From NCBI GenBank assembly GCA_947034895.1, contig OX344761.1:24750863-24814862 (forward strand): 64,000 nt of DNA, in the 5' to 3' direction. Shown piece by piece: positions 35,441 through 45,000 of this stretch (position 1 is the stretch's first letter; each line of letters opens with the position of its first letter). The DNA is from Rhytidiadelphus loreus. Taxonomy: Eukaryota; Streptophyta; Bryopsida; Hypnales; Hylocomiaceae. Under the pieces are notes generated by a model. The model ran no database searches. It saw only the letters and a list, made by a program, of their open reading frames with translations, and had not been told where the DNA came from. Made by a program: the position numbers and the translations under genes.

Positions 35441-36109
35441 GACTGTAGTCAAATTGGCCCTTTTTGGATATATATTGGAGTCCTCATTTTTTAATTTCAC
35501 TAAGGTTTTGGTTTATGTGAGGTATGTGATATGTCTATGAGTCAATGGTATAGATACTTTGAAGGAGCTATTATTTTTTTTTATTTTTTAAAATTAATTT
35601 TACTATCTCTAATTTGAGTACTTAAGAATAAATTCACTTTGGGTTATCAAAAACATTATTTTTTGTAATTTTTTATAGTTTTGAACTATTAAAAAGTCTC
35701 TTTAACAAGTAAAAAATTACTAATGTGATTCAAAACCTTATAGTTTGTACTATGATGAACTTTGGATATGAAGGATTACCTTCTTATAAACAACACACTG
35801 GAGAAGGTAGACATCTTAGACATGATATGAAGTCCAAGCTCAAACTTGCAAACAATAAACAATATTAATGCAATGACCTTCAAATACAACTCATGGCTAT
35901 GATTATAGACTTAATTTATCCAATATGAAATTTATCCAAACACATTTGCTATCTTACCCTTTTATAAAACAAAATAGCTCAAATAAATAAAAAAAAGCCT
36001 AACAAACATTGAAAAAATAGTAGTCTAAGGGTGAATTGAAAAAAAATTGTACACCAATCTTAAACAATTTAAAATATTTCTACAAGGATATATTTTGAAG
36101 CAAAATTTG
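35441..36109. other. AT-rich intergenic DNA
   Basis: I see nothing beyond AT-rich sequence. GC rises sharply at about 36,115, at the probable CLPR1 transcript start. Confidence 0.5.
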
Positions 36110-36888
36110 AGGAACTCATGTAGGGCAGCTGCTAGTAGGGGAAACGGGACTGCCCGCGCCTCTGCCCGGCAAAAACCTTTCGCAGAGGGGGAGTGGATAG
36201 CCTCTCCGTCCCTGAATTTTGAAGCTTGTATTTCGCAAGCGGGACTCCGATTGCACATTGGCTTCACCATCTCTCTCTCGGTAAGAATCACACCTTGCAC
36301 AATTCCACCATTTTACCAATTTCTTCGCTTTTTCCAGTTCGACGTCTTGACATTGTGGCACTGATCACAGAGGTTGCGGTGTGTGATTCTCTTGCAACTG
36401 CGTGTGGATTAGGTTAGACACCCCCAGCAAAACACTCGCAAGGCTTGGCTTAGGTCAACAGTATGGGGGTTATTCGATGTTGCGCTTTCTGCAATTTTGG
36501 ATTGCGTGCTCTTCTTTTTCACACTCCTTGTCCATATAGCGAAATTTCGGGATTTGGTTGCCAGCCAATTCTATCAATCTATTTCCACGATTAATTGAAT
36601 TGGAATTGCCGGGTTTTTTTCTCGCAGCTGGCTTCAATTAGGGTTTGAGCTGGCTTCAATTTGTTTAGGTGGGTATGAATGAATTGCAGAAATCGTTGCC
36701 GAAGTCGTTTTATGCGTGGTTTAGGGTGTTCCAGTGTCAGTGACAGAACGAAATTGTTGACGAAATTCGCAGCTCATATCAACTAATAAGCTTTCTGGGT
36801 GTGGCAGGGGTTTACAAACCTTTCGGAGAGTTGATTGAATTCCAAGGCTAGATTAGGGTTTGGAGGGGGCCATTTGCGAGAAGCTGCA
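36110..36888 (+). promoter_or_regulatory. Probable 5' UTR of CLPR1 with a 5' UTR intron
   Basis: A GC-rich leader candidate (about 36115-36280) ends in CTCTCTCTCG|GTAAGAATC, a strong donor. A good acceptor, GGTGTGGCAG, ends at 36807, giving a 527-nt leader intron and a short second leader exon before the ATG at 36889. An alternative acceptor, TTTCTCGCAG, ends at 36627. Telo-box motifs (TTAGGGTTT) lie at about 36639 and 36852. The intron is inferred from splice signals and the GC contrast only. Confidence 0.5.
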
Positions 36889-37815
36889 ATGGCCGCCGCG
36901 GGGTTATCAGTGCCAGCAGCGGCAGGCCGACGAGGTGAGCTCTGGCACTCCACACCGTCGTCGTCTTCTCCCACATCAACACGCAGTCAACTTTTCTCTG
37001 TCTCAACACGAAGGAGGTCCCACACCCTTCTTCACAACGAGCTTTCTTGCTCCTTCATCGGCAGCAGCTTGCAAAGCTCCATAGCCGGCGAAAGCATGTT
37101 CTCCGCTTGGAAATCTCTAGAACGCAACAACAACAACCGCGGTCACCGCGGCGTGGTCACCATGGTCATCCCCTTCCAACGAGGAGACGCCCGTCAACAG
37201 CCCCCACCAGACTTGCCTTCCTATCTCTTCAATAACCGCATCGTCTTCTTAGGTATGTCTCTCGTCCCTGCCGTCACCGAGCTCATCATGGCTGAGCTTC
37301 TGTACCTCCAGTATGACGATCCCGAGAAGTCGATTTACATGTACATCAACTCCACGGGCACCACAAAAGACGGGGAGAAGCTGGGCTACGAGACGGAAGC
37401 CTTCGCCATCTACGACACTATGCGCTACGTGAAGCCTCCCATTTTTACACTCTGTGTGGGAAACGCCTGGGGTGAAGCGGCACTGCTGCTGGCAGCAGGC
37501 TCCAAGGGCAACCGAGCTTGTTTGCCTTCGGCGACCATCATGCTCAAGCAACCGATTGCACAGTTCCGGGGACAGGCGACGGATATTGATATTGCAAGGA
37601 AGGAGGTTCGGAATGTGAAGGAGGAGCTCGTAAGCTTGATAAGCAGACACACGGGGAAGTCTCCAGAGGAGATTACAGAGGATATTCGGAGGCCGAAGTA
37701 CTTCAAGCCAGAGGAAGCGGTGGATTATGGCATCATTGACAAGGTTTTGTATGGGGAGGGCGGCGACGAGAAGAGGAGTATCGCTTCGGATCTGAAGAAA
37801 GCGCAGCTGATTTGA
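36889..37815 (+). CDS. CLPR1: ClpR1, non-catalytic subunit of the plastid Clp protease core
   Basis: ClpR proteins are ClpP paralogues without proteolytic activity that assemble with ClpP1 in the stromal Clp core ring. The 308-codon frame (start ATGGCC in good context; the open frame begins earlier only at a TTG) has a Ser/Arg-rich transit peptide of about 85 residues and then the ClpP fold: PPPDLPSYLFNNRIVFLGMS (104-123), YINSTGTTKDGEKLGYETEA (152-171), FTLCVGNAWGEAALLLAAG (186-204), IMLKQPIAQFRGQATDIDIA (217-236) and the ending SDLKKAQLI, a ClpR1 hallmark. Catalytic residues are gone as expected: the Ser position is Gly195 and the His position is Lys220. The coding region has no intron, unusual for plant CLPR1 as I remember it. 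A broken tandem copy of its 3' end follows at about 38,110. Confidence 0.95.
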   Translation: MAAAGLSVPAAAGRRGELWHSTPSSSSPTSTRSQLFSVSTRRRSHTLLHNELSCSFIGSSLQSSIAGESMFSAWKSLERNNNNRGHRGVVTMVIPFQRGDARQQPPPDLPSYLFNNRIVFLGMSLVPAVTELIMAELLYLQYDDPEKSIYMYINSTGTTKDGEKLGYETEAFAIYDTMRYVKPPIFTLCVGNAWGEAALLLAAGSKGNRACLPSATIMLKQPIAQFRGQATDIDIARKEVRNVKEELVSLISRHTGKSPEEITEDIRRPKYFKPEEAVDYGIIDKVLYGEGGDEKRSIASDLKKAQLI

Positions 37816-38109
37816 TCAACCGTATTCGTATGGTAGAATTTTCTTAGACTGTTCTTTTAGACGTAGTCTGACTTCCTTGTGTAGAGCTTTAGGAACTGTG
37901 AGGATGATTGTACTGGTGTCTTTCGGGAGCTTAAGTGAATCATAATTTAGGCATTATTTTCTCTTCACTTCATTTGAATGGTATTGAGATGTGAATAACC
38001 AGAGTCGGGCTGAATTTGTACAATGGTTCATGTGTGGAATGCTGTCGGTAATTAGAAATCGAAGGTGTGATTTGAGACTCAGACTTGATCGTGTAACTTG
38101 AGCTTCAGA

Positions 38110-38627
38110 CCTCGGTTGCCTTTGACCATTGTCATGCCCAAACAGCCCATTGCGTAGCTCCAAGGTCAAGCGGCTGATCTTGACATTGCCGGGAAGGAGG
38201 TTCAGAATGTGTAGGAAGAGTTGGTGAGCTTGAGATTCAGACGCTGGTTTGCTTTCGGAGAAGATTACTGAGGATATTCGGCGGCCTAAGTAATTTAAGC
38301 CGGATGAGGCTGCGGATTATAGCGTCATTGACAACGTTTCCTCCGGGATGGTGACGAGAAGAGGAGTATTGCAACTGATCTGAGGAAAGCTCATCCATTT
38401 CATTAACTATGTGCTTGTGGTTGAATTGTTTTAGAAGTCGTCTGGCTATGTTGTGCAGATCTTTAAGGAACTGTGAGGATGATTGTGCTGATGTTAACTT
38501 TCATGAGCTGAAGTGAAAACATAAGTTTGGCATTTTCCCTGTTCACCTGACTTGAATGGTATTTTTTAGTTGGGTTGAATCTGCCTCGGACTGTATAATG
38601 TTGAATGCTGATGGTAATGAGCTAGGT
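38110..38627 (+). pseudogene. Truncated tandem copy of the CLPR1 3' end
   Basis: Aligns with 37530-38055: coding words (GACATTGCCGGGAAGGAGGT, ACTGAGGATATTCGGCGGCC, GACGAGAAGAGGAGTATTGC) and then the 3' flank (AGGAACTGTGAGGATGATTG, CTTGAATGGTATT, TTGAATGCTGATGGTAAT). The copy thus includes the coding end, 3' UTR and flanking DNA. The frame is destroyed: CAG-to-TAG after KQPIA, AAG-to-TAG after QNV, TAC-to-TAA after RRPK, plus small deletions and loss of the QLI end. Because flanking DNA is included, this is a DNA-level tandem duplication that later decayed or lost its 5' part, not a processed copy. It contains no intron. Confidence 0.88.
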
Positions 38628-39167
38628 GTCGTTCTAGCTCCAGAGCATGGTTCTCTGTGACACTATTGTGTCAATAAGGTGGGAAGCTAGAGGATACGGA
38701 CTTGATCATGTCTCCTATAAGGACCCATACTTCTGATAAGCACTCATCTATTGATACATTTGGTTGCTCTTATTTGCATGTCATGTTCTTATAAGCATGG
38801 CTTGGGTAAACGTCTACAATGACGTACAAAACTGTCCCTGTGTTTTTAATTTGAAAGTTTGGTAAGTCACCAAACTGTGATATTGTTTTGGACTGACAAT
38901 GGGTAAGCTTTATTACAATGTATATTCAAGAGGAAGGCTTCTATACTTGACAAGGTTTACCACTCATCTTTTGCATGTGCTTGGGCTGATTTTTTGTTGT
39001 TGATCTTATTCACTGGGACAGTTTTGAAGACGCATGGGAGTGAACCTCAAGTGCACAGAAAATGGAAGTGTAGATTGACCCATGTCATTGTGAATTGCTT
39101 CATATCTATTTTATTGTGGGTGAAACCATGTATGTCTATTTGTTTGTGCTCAACCTCACAAGGAAAG
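38628..39167. other. Intergenic DNA between the CLPR1 copy and the mariner relic
   Basis: No gene is seen. It may contain the left end of the Tc1/mariner element, but I could not pair terminal repeats. Confidence 0.4.
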
Positions 39168-41143
39168 ATGACGAGACCATTGTCAAAGGGAAAGCAAAAA
39201 GATGTACTTTTTGTGCTTCAGAAACGTTCTAGTGTAGCAAAGACTTTAAATGTTAGTAAGTTAAGTGTAAATGCTAGCAAGTCCAGTGTTAGAAGCATTT
39301 TCCAAATGCAAAACTCTCAATGGTAGACCACTCAAGATGATGAGTAGAATGGAGTGGATTGTTGTAATCAATTTGATTAGGGGAGACGTAGGTAATGCGA
39401 GAGATGTTGCAAAATAGGTGTAGGAAGTTTATGAGGTGAGTGACATTATTTTGTGTTGTGTACTTTCATAGAGCAAATTTAAACTCATATGTAAAGTATT
39501 TGACTATTGATGATTTGAGTTATGGGATATTCTCAAGTGAGTCTAAAATGAATAGATTTTCTTCACATACAAGAATTTGGTGAAGTAGGGTTCTTTTGGC
39601 AATTTGTTGGCCATTTGCACCAAAGTAATAGACCCACACCATGTCCTTAGAACAAACTAGTACCATAAAGACAGAAAATCTATAGAAAACTTCAAATTAA
39701 AAAAAAAATCTTAGAAGAAATGGCTAGATTGTGGATGAATGTTGAAATTTGGAGCACAACTATAAGATTTAATATTGCCACTTTGGCACTTCATAAGAAA
39801 TGAAAAAAGACCTTGGTTTGGTGTTGGACTCATGATGGATGATTGCAAGAAATACTTATCCTATTTTTTGTCTCCTTGGCTTTTTACATATGGTTTTTGT
39901 TCATAACTTTTGTATCGTATTAATTTTACATGAAATTTGAAATGAAGGTATGTGTGGAAGTTGAAGACATTAAGTAATTTTTTTCACTTAAGTTTTTTTT
40001 ACTATTTTTAAACAATCCTTGATTGAATGTCTACCTTGGCCATTTTGGGGGGTATTAGTACTATTTTTTATTCAAAAATAAAAAATTTGAAGCTCAAAAT
40101 TGGAAAACAAGAACTTATACTAAAGTTACACAAGCCCAGAGAGAGATTTTCTAAAAATAGTAAACTATTCACCTTCTAAATCTGTTCAAAGTGCACTACC
40201 TTTGTACAAGTATAAAAAACACAATTTTTTATTCCAAAGATGAAAATGGTTGAGAAGGAGCATCTTTAAGTTAGAAAAATGTCTTTTTTATTAATAATTT
40301 TTTTACCATTTTCTAAAAATCAAACATCAAAGTGTCCATTTTCTTGTTATTTTCCATTGTGCTTTTTCTGTGAATAACTTTTAGGCATAAATTTTTTTAG
40401 GCTTTAATTTTTAGAAACACACTATTTTCAATGCTTTACAAACTAACCATATTTTATTTCAATTAAAGAAAATTATTCCCAAAGTCAGAGTACTCATTGA
40501 AATAGGCCATTTTGAGTCCAAAACAACAAGTGTTTCTTGCAACGCCCTTAATCCATAGGAACTTTTGGAGTGAACTATTATTCCTACTGTTAAGCATTGT
40601 GGTGGTTTGGTGATGGTATGGGTATCTACGTCTCTATATGAACCTAGCATGATACATAGAATTGAAGGTCACCTCAATGAATATGGTTGATAAGAACTTT
40701 TAGGAGAATACCTTTGTGGTACAATTCAAAAATTAACTTAAATGCATCGAAAGTCATCTTTTAGCAAGAAAATGTACCTATGTAGACTTCTCATAGTATG
40801 AATCGGTGGTTTCCAACCCGACCTTGTAGAGTCTTATTTTGGCCTGCTAAATCACTAAACATGAATCCTATTGAACATGTGAGTGAGGTTGAAAAGGAAA
40901 TTAAATTAGTATGATACACTAGAAAAAGGGATTAATAGAATTGTGGTCTTGTGTGAAAGAAATGATATATAAGTAGATGATGAATCATTACATGGAAACA
41001 ATGAAGGTAGATTGTAGTGTGAAAAATATGCAAAACCTTGTCTTCTATCATTGTTGATGATTGATTGCAAAAGACTTGTAGAAAGCATACATAGACAAGT
41101 AGAAGCTATACTAGAAGCCATAGGAAAATGGATAGGTTATTGA
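39168..41143 (+). pseudogene. Dead Tc1/mariner-type (DD34E) transposase
   Basis: Transposase relics in order. A helix-turn-helix start at 39168 (MTRPLSKGKQKDVLF, then LNVSK and SKSSVRSI). First catalytic region near 39530 (FSSESKMNRF, corresponding to FSDESK). A region from about 40583 (PTVKHCGGLVMVW, then MIHRIEGHLNEYG). Second and third catalytic regions at about 40770-40910 (QENVPM, stop, TSHSMNRWF, then WPAKSLNMNPIEHVSEVEKE). A C-terminal tail at 41066-41143 (CKRLVESIHRQVEAILEAIG, stop). Many stops and frameshifts. The NPIE glutamate remains; the first Asp reads Ser and the second reads Glu. About 0.9 kb between 39,600 and 40,540 has no transposase match and may be a later insertion. Confidence 0.8.
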
Positions 41144-41665
41144 ATAATTTTCATGTTGGGCCTTTAAAACTATCCTAGTGCATAGAGAAACTTCAATTAT
41201 TTTCTTCTCATTGAATGCTAAGATTTTGTTCAAATCTCTATAAATGTATAATACATTATATTTACACCAACAGTATAGATGAATAGAGAGTGGTTTCAAT
41301 CACTTAACCAAGATTCAACTTGGTTCAAATTGAATATCGTGTTGGATATACATATTGGAAGATATTGATTCTCCTTAGTATTACTATATGTTACTACAAC
41401 CAAATGGCTGACTCAAAAGTCAAACCAAAATATGCTTGAACATTTCTCAACATCATCTAGAGCATTGGCAACCAACCAAAATATGCTTGAACATTTCTCA
41501 ACATCATCCAAAGCATTGGCAACCATCTTCAAGTGGTATGTATCTTACGATTTCTATGTGTTAAAATCTTTTGCCATTGGGCTTCTTGATTAAGAATATC
41601 ATAATTACTTGATAGGTGTCACAATTTATATAGAACTCGTATTGTAAGGTTGAAATAGTTAACTA
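41144..41665. other. AT-rich DNA after the mariner relic
   Basis: No gene. A direct duplication of about 48-52 bp (AATATGCTTGAACATTTCTC with CAACATCATC...AGCATTGGCAACCA) lies at about 41428-41525. Confidence 0.5.
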
Positions 41666-42033
41666 CTCCGTCTATCCCCAAAAGATTGTTCACTTTGAAT
41701 GTCATGTTTTTTTGAGTTTTTTTTGAGTAGGTCAAAAAAATACTTCCTTGTGTCTAATTTTATTTAGATTGCAATGAACATTGTATGCAATGAACATTGT
41801 ATGCAATGAACATTGTATGCAATGAACATTGTATGCAATGAACATTGTATGCAATGAACATTGTATGCAATGAACATTGTATGCAATGAACATTGTATGC
41901 AATGTTCTTCTTTGATTCTAGTGCTATAAAATTTGGAACCTTTCTTAATTATGTTTTATCATAATATCGTCAATGAAATTGGCTCAAAAAAATATCAACA
42001 AAATTGTAAACAATCATTTTGGGATGGAGAGGG
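41666..42033. mobile_element. Stowaway-like MITE with an internal minisatellite
   Basis: The left end CTCCGTCTATCCCCAAAAGA and the right end, whose inverse reads CCCTCTCCATCCCAAAATGA, both continue into TTGTTYAC. Both resemble the CTCCCTCCGTCCC ends of Stowaway (Tc1/mariner) MITEs. TA dinucleotides flank both ends (41664-41665 and 42034-42035), the expected target duplication. A 16-bp tandem array lies inside. There is no coding sequence. Confidence 0.75.
41770..41905 (+). repeat. 16-bp tandem repeat array, about 8.5 copies
   Basis: Perfectly repeated TGCAATGAACATTGTA units with no visible substitutions, ending in CAATGTTC, which makes the last unit palindromic. The perfect identity points to recent expansion within the MITE. 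Confidence 0.95.
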
Positions 42034-42140
42034 TATTTAATATGATTTAACAATACAAGTACACAATACAAAGTCTTTATTATTAGACCATGGGAAGATT
42101 GTAGCCTATTATATCTTCTAAAACTATATATTGTTTCAAG
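42034..42140. other. Short spacer between two inverted-repeat elements
   Basis: Nothing recognised. Confidence 0.5.
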
Positions 42141-42373
42141 TATGCCACATTTAACTACTTCTAGACTTTCGAAAGTCCAAAATTAATAATGGTTATCAAG
42201 AGAAGAAAAAAAATGCATGGTCACCAAAAGAGAATGCAAAACATTGGGAGATCAATACAAAACACCTAGATATGTATACAAAACATCTAGAGATGTATAC
42301 AAAACATCTAGAGATCTCGGAATGTTTTGTCTAGGATTCACTAAATAGTTCAAAAGTAGTTAAATGTGGCATA
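42141..42373. repeat. Inverted-repeat element with 21-bp internal repeats
   Basis: TATGCCACATTTAACTACTT at 42141-42160 is inverted as AGTAGTTAAATGTGGCATA at 42355-42373. Inside, a roughly 21-bp unit (CAAAACATCTAGAGATGTATA) is repeated about three and a half times (42258-42315). It has the size and structure of a MITE; no target duplication was recognised. Confidence 0.6.
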
Positions 42374-43971
42374 AATTCAGTCTCATTGGCCTGACTTGGA
42401 GTGTGCCTCTTTGCAATATTGTGATTCGGCATTTCGTTTGTAAGAGAACCCAGTTTCAGGCCTCAGTCGTGGAAAAGATGATCTGATCATGCCATAGCAA
42501 GCTTCACAAAACTATGGTTCTTGTATGAGCAGTATACTGCGGACAGCCCTGGTTGCTCTGACATATTAGCTTTCATGCCTACAAAGCCAGATGGTGCACT
42601 AGGGTCGTTGGATTACACCAAGGAGGAACCATCAAGTCAAGAGTTCCAGCTCCAAATTCAAGTTCGGTAACGTACAACGACAAGCTTTGATTGACGAGGT
42701 ATCTTGACATTCTAATCGTCTCCATGTTTATCGAAATTAATCTGCTTATCAAGAGCTAGTGTTTGTGAAATTGTTCATGGTTGCGTCCATTCGCTTCTGT
42801 TGTAAGAATATTTATTGCAATTCTGTTTCGCACAATAACGTACTTGCACCCCACTTTATATTCATTGGGGGTCTGTCCAGATACATGAAGCTAGCTATGA
42901 TTCAAAAACTTCAACCAGTTCCCGAGCTAGCTGCCGTTTGCAAATGGGGAATTAACGGGAGTCTGTCGAGGATGATTATGATGGTGATCAAGAGTATTGC
43001 TTTGACAATTGCAATCGTTGCCTTGATTATCAAGAAATTGATGAAGTCACAAGCAATAATAGTACCGGAATCTTCACTACCAAAATTGTAGTGGTGATCT
43101 TTCTTGGGTACTTAGTCAAATGAACGTAACGTGGTGTTTTATTCGTCATTGATTTGGTAGCGGGGGCTTTGTGACTATCAGTGGTCGATCTGTACTGTAG
43201 AGTGATTTGGACTGTTCTCGGGAGCTCTGAAAACAGGTGGGAATGTTTTCATATTGCCTTCTTACTGTATCTTTCACCATGAAGATGATACTGTATCTAG
43301 TGTAAAGAGTAGGTAGGTGGATTGATTGGCAATACATCAGAGATACTTGGCGGGGTATTTTGCCGTTGCTCTTGATAATCAGAGTGTTTTGGGTTCTCGG
43401 CACTGACCCTAAGCAGTTCTAGTCATGTGAATAGTGCTCCTCCAGGGGAGTCCTGTGATAATGAGTTTCTCTTAACATTGTTAAGTCTTTTGGTACTGCA
43501 TGCTTTACAAATCGATGGTTGACATTATATTATCCCTGCGAGGACCAGGAGGCCCAAATTGGCCTCGTTACCTGCATTGTGCTCCACTGAAGTTCTTATT
43601 CAGAAGCTTGATGTTATATTAACCCTCTAAGGTTCAGGATTTTCTTCTCTTTTCTATTGTTATTTTAAAGTCATTTTCACGATTCCGAAGAACGGATTGG
43701 AAGTATTAGACGAGCAACAGTACTCTACAACGGATTCAACAATGTCTGAGCAGCAGCAATTGGAAGAATACAAACCACCTTAGCTTCAGCAGTCTCAGAA
43801 GAACACCAGCGGCTCCACAATCATTGAGATCCTTAACAAGCTATATGCTAGTTGCAGGATCTGAAGAAAGGCTGTGTTTTCCAGCATGATCTGCGAAGTG
43901 ATCAACCTACAAAAACCTAAAGATTAATTTGCTCCACGTTATTTTGGTAAGAAATATCACAGAGTGACAAA
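42374..43971. other. Intergenic DNA with unrecognised possible gene fragments
   Basis: GC is higher than in flanking DNA. One plus-strand frame ending in a TAA at about 42670 reads KLWFLYEQYTADSPGCSDIL followed by FMPTKPDGALGSLDY; it looks protein-like but I cannot place it. The open frame 42759-43091 ends in a hydrophobic stretch (IALTIAIVALII) and is also unplaced. These may be pieces of a dead gene. Confidence 0.3.
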
Positions 43972-44277
43972 GTGACCTCTGTACGTTCCTCTGAACTCAG
44001 CCCATACACACAAATAACACTGATCAATATACTGAAAAGTTCACTCCATGGTGCAATTCAGCATGGCGAGAGAGGTGACGAGGATTTTTATGAAGCAACG
44101 TCCATGTTCGATTCCTTGTTGCGTCTCCCGACCCACTTCGCATGGGGACTGACTTTCAAGAAAAATTCCTGCACATCCTTTAACGGTCCTGAACCATCCA
44201 ATCAAAACCCTAAACCGCCATCAATGGATGCAATATGTGATGATGATCTACGAAAGGAATTGTGGCAAAAAGGGTGA
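43972..44277 (+). CDS. Unrecognised open frame, possibly a gene fragment
   Basis: About 100 codons with a protein-like middle (GERGDEDFYEATSMFDSLLR, then THFAWGLTFKKN). The start is a GTG; the first ATG is internal. It overlaps, in another frame, 44228-44428 (GEIGFGKREDGQWKHAK), which could be a continuation across a frameshift. No family recognised; low confidence that it is a working gene. Confidence 0.2.
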   Translation: MTSVRSSELSPYTQITLINILKSSLHGAIQHGERGDEDFYEATSMFDSLLRLPTHFAWGLTFKKNSCTSFNGPEPSNQNPKPPSMDAICDDDLRKELWQKG

Positions 44278-44349
44278 GATTGGATTTGGCAAAAGGGAAG
44301 ATGGTCAGTGGAAGCATGCCAAGGTGGGTGATCTGCAGGGAACATTCAA

Positions 44350-44741
44350 GCCCGTGATCCCTCCACTACACAGAGCGGGAAGTGAACGCTGCTCGGTTGC
44401 CCGCCTGACGCGGTGCCTTCCTCTCTAACGACGACGTAACCTAACCCTCCGGGTAGACCGCGACGCCGACTCCGTGTTTGGAGTGGGCAGGCTCTCCACA
44501 CGTCTCCGCAGGCCCTAAGCCCTGGCGCACCATATCCACACCCTCCTTCTCCCGCTCGGGTCACAGGCGGTCGCTACCCCACCCAGTTGACAGCCTCGGA
44601 CGAAGTCTTGCACTATACACACCACCTGCGCTCCTGAACCAGTCGTTATGGGATTTATTGTCTCTGTCCCTTTAGACTATGGCATCGACTCTATGGTTTC
44701 TGAATCTGAGTTTCCAAATCTTATCTGAGGCTTTGTCGTAG
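44350..44741. other. GC-rich island of unknown origin
   Basis: About 300 bp (44350-44660) markedly richer in C than the surroundings, with runs such as CCGACTCCGTGTTTGGAG and CTCCCGCTCGGGTCACAGG. Open frames occur on both strands but show no motif. It could be retrotransposon regulatory DNA, a promoter fragment, or foreign sequence. Confidence 0.3.
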
Positions 44742-45000
44742 CTACACTAAATAGTGAAATTAGGTTGCCTTAACAATTAGGTTGCCTTACTTCAAGAAAA
44801 TCACTTTACAAGCCAACCAATCAACAAATATGTCTACTGTTTTTTTTCTGTTTGTACACATAGAGGTTCATAAGTCCCACATGCATAAATTTTTAATTTG
44901 AAAAAAGTAATAAATTCTTGTAAAGAAACAATGCATATTTATATAGTGTAGAATGTCGAGAAATTAGTGTGGGGCAACCTAATTTCACTATTTAGTGTAG
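44742..45000. mobile_element. MITE, CACTAAATAG family, long copy
   Basis: Perfect 28-bp terminal inverted repeats: left begins CTACACTAAATAGTGAAATT (44742), right ends AATTTCACTATTTAGTGTAG (45000). If the end is taken at CACTAAATAGTG, TA flanks both sides, as for Tc1/mariner-type MITEs. The right half matches the element at 11181-11377. No coding sequence. Confidence 0.8.

Noticed and set aside
37249..37706. Long minus-strand frames inside CLPR1
   Set aside because: Antisense shadows of the CLPR1 coding region.
44346..44564. Arg/Gly-rich minus-strand frame in the GC island as a gene
   Set aside because: High GC alone opens frames on both strands here; no motif or start context supports a protein.
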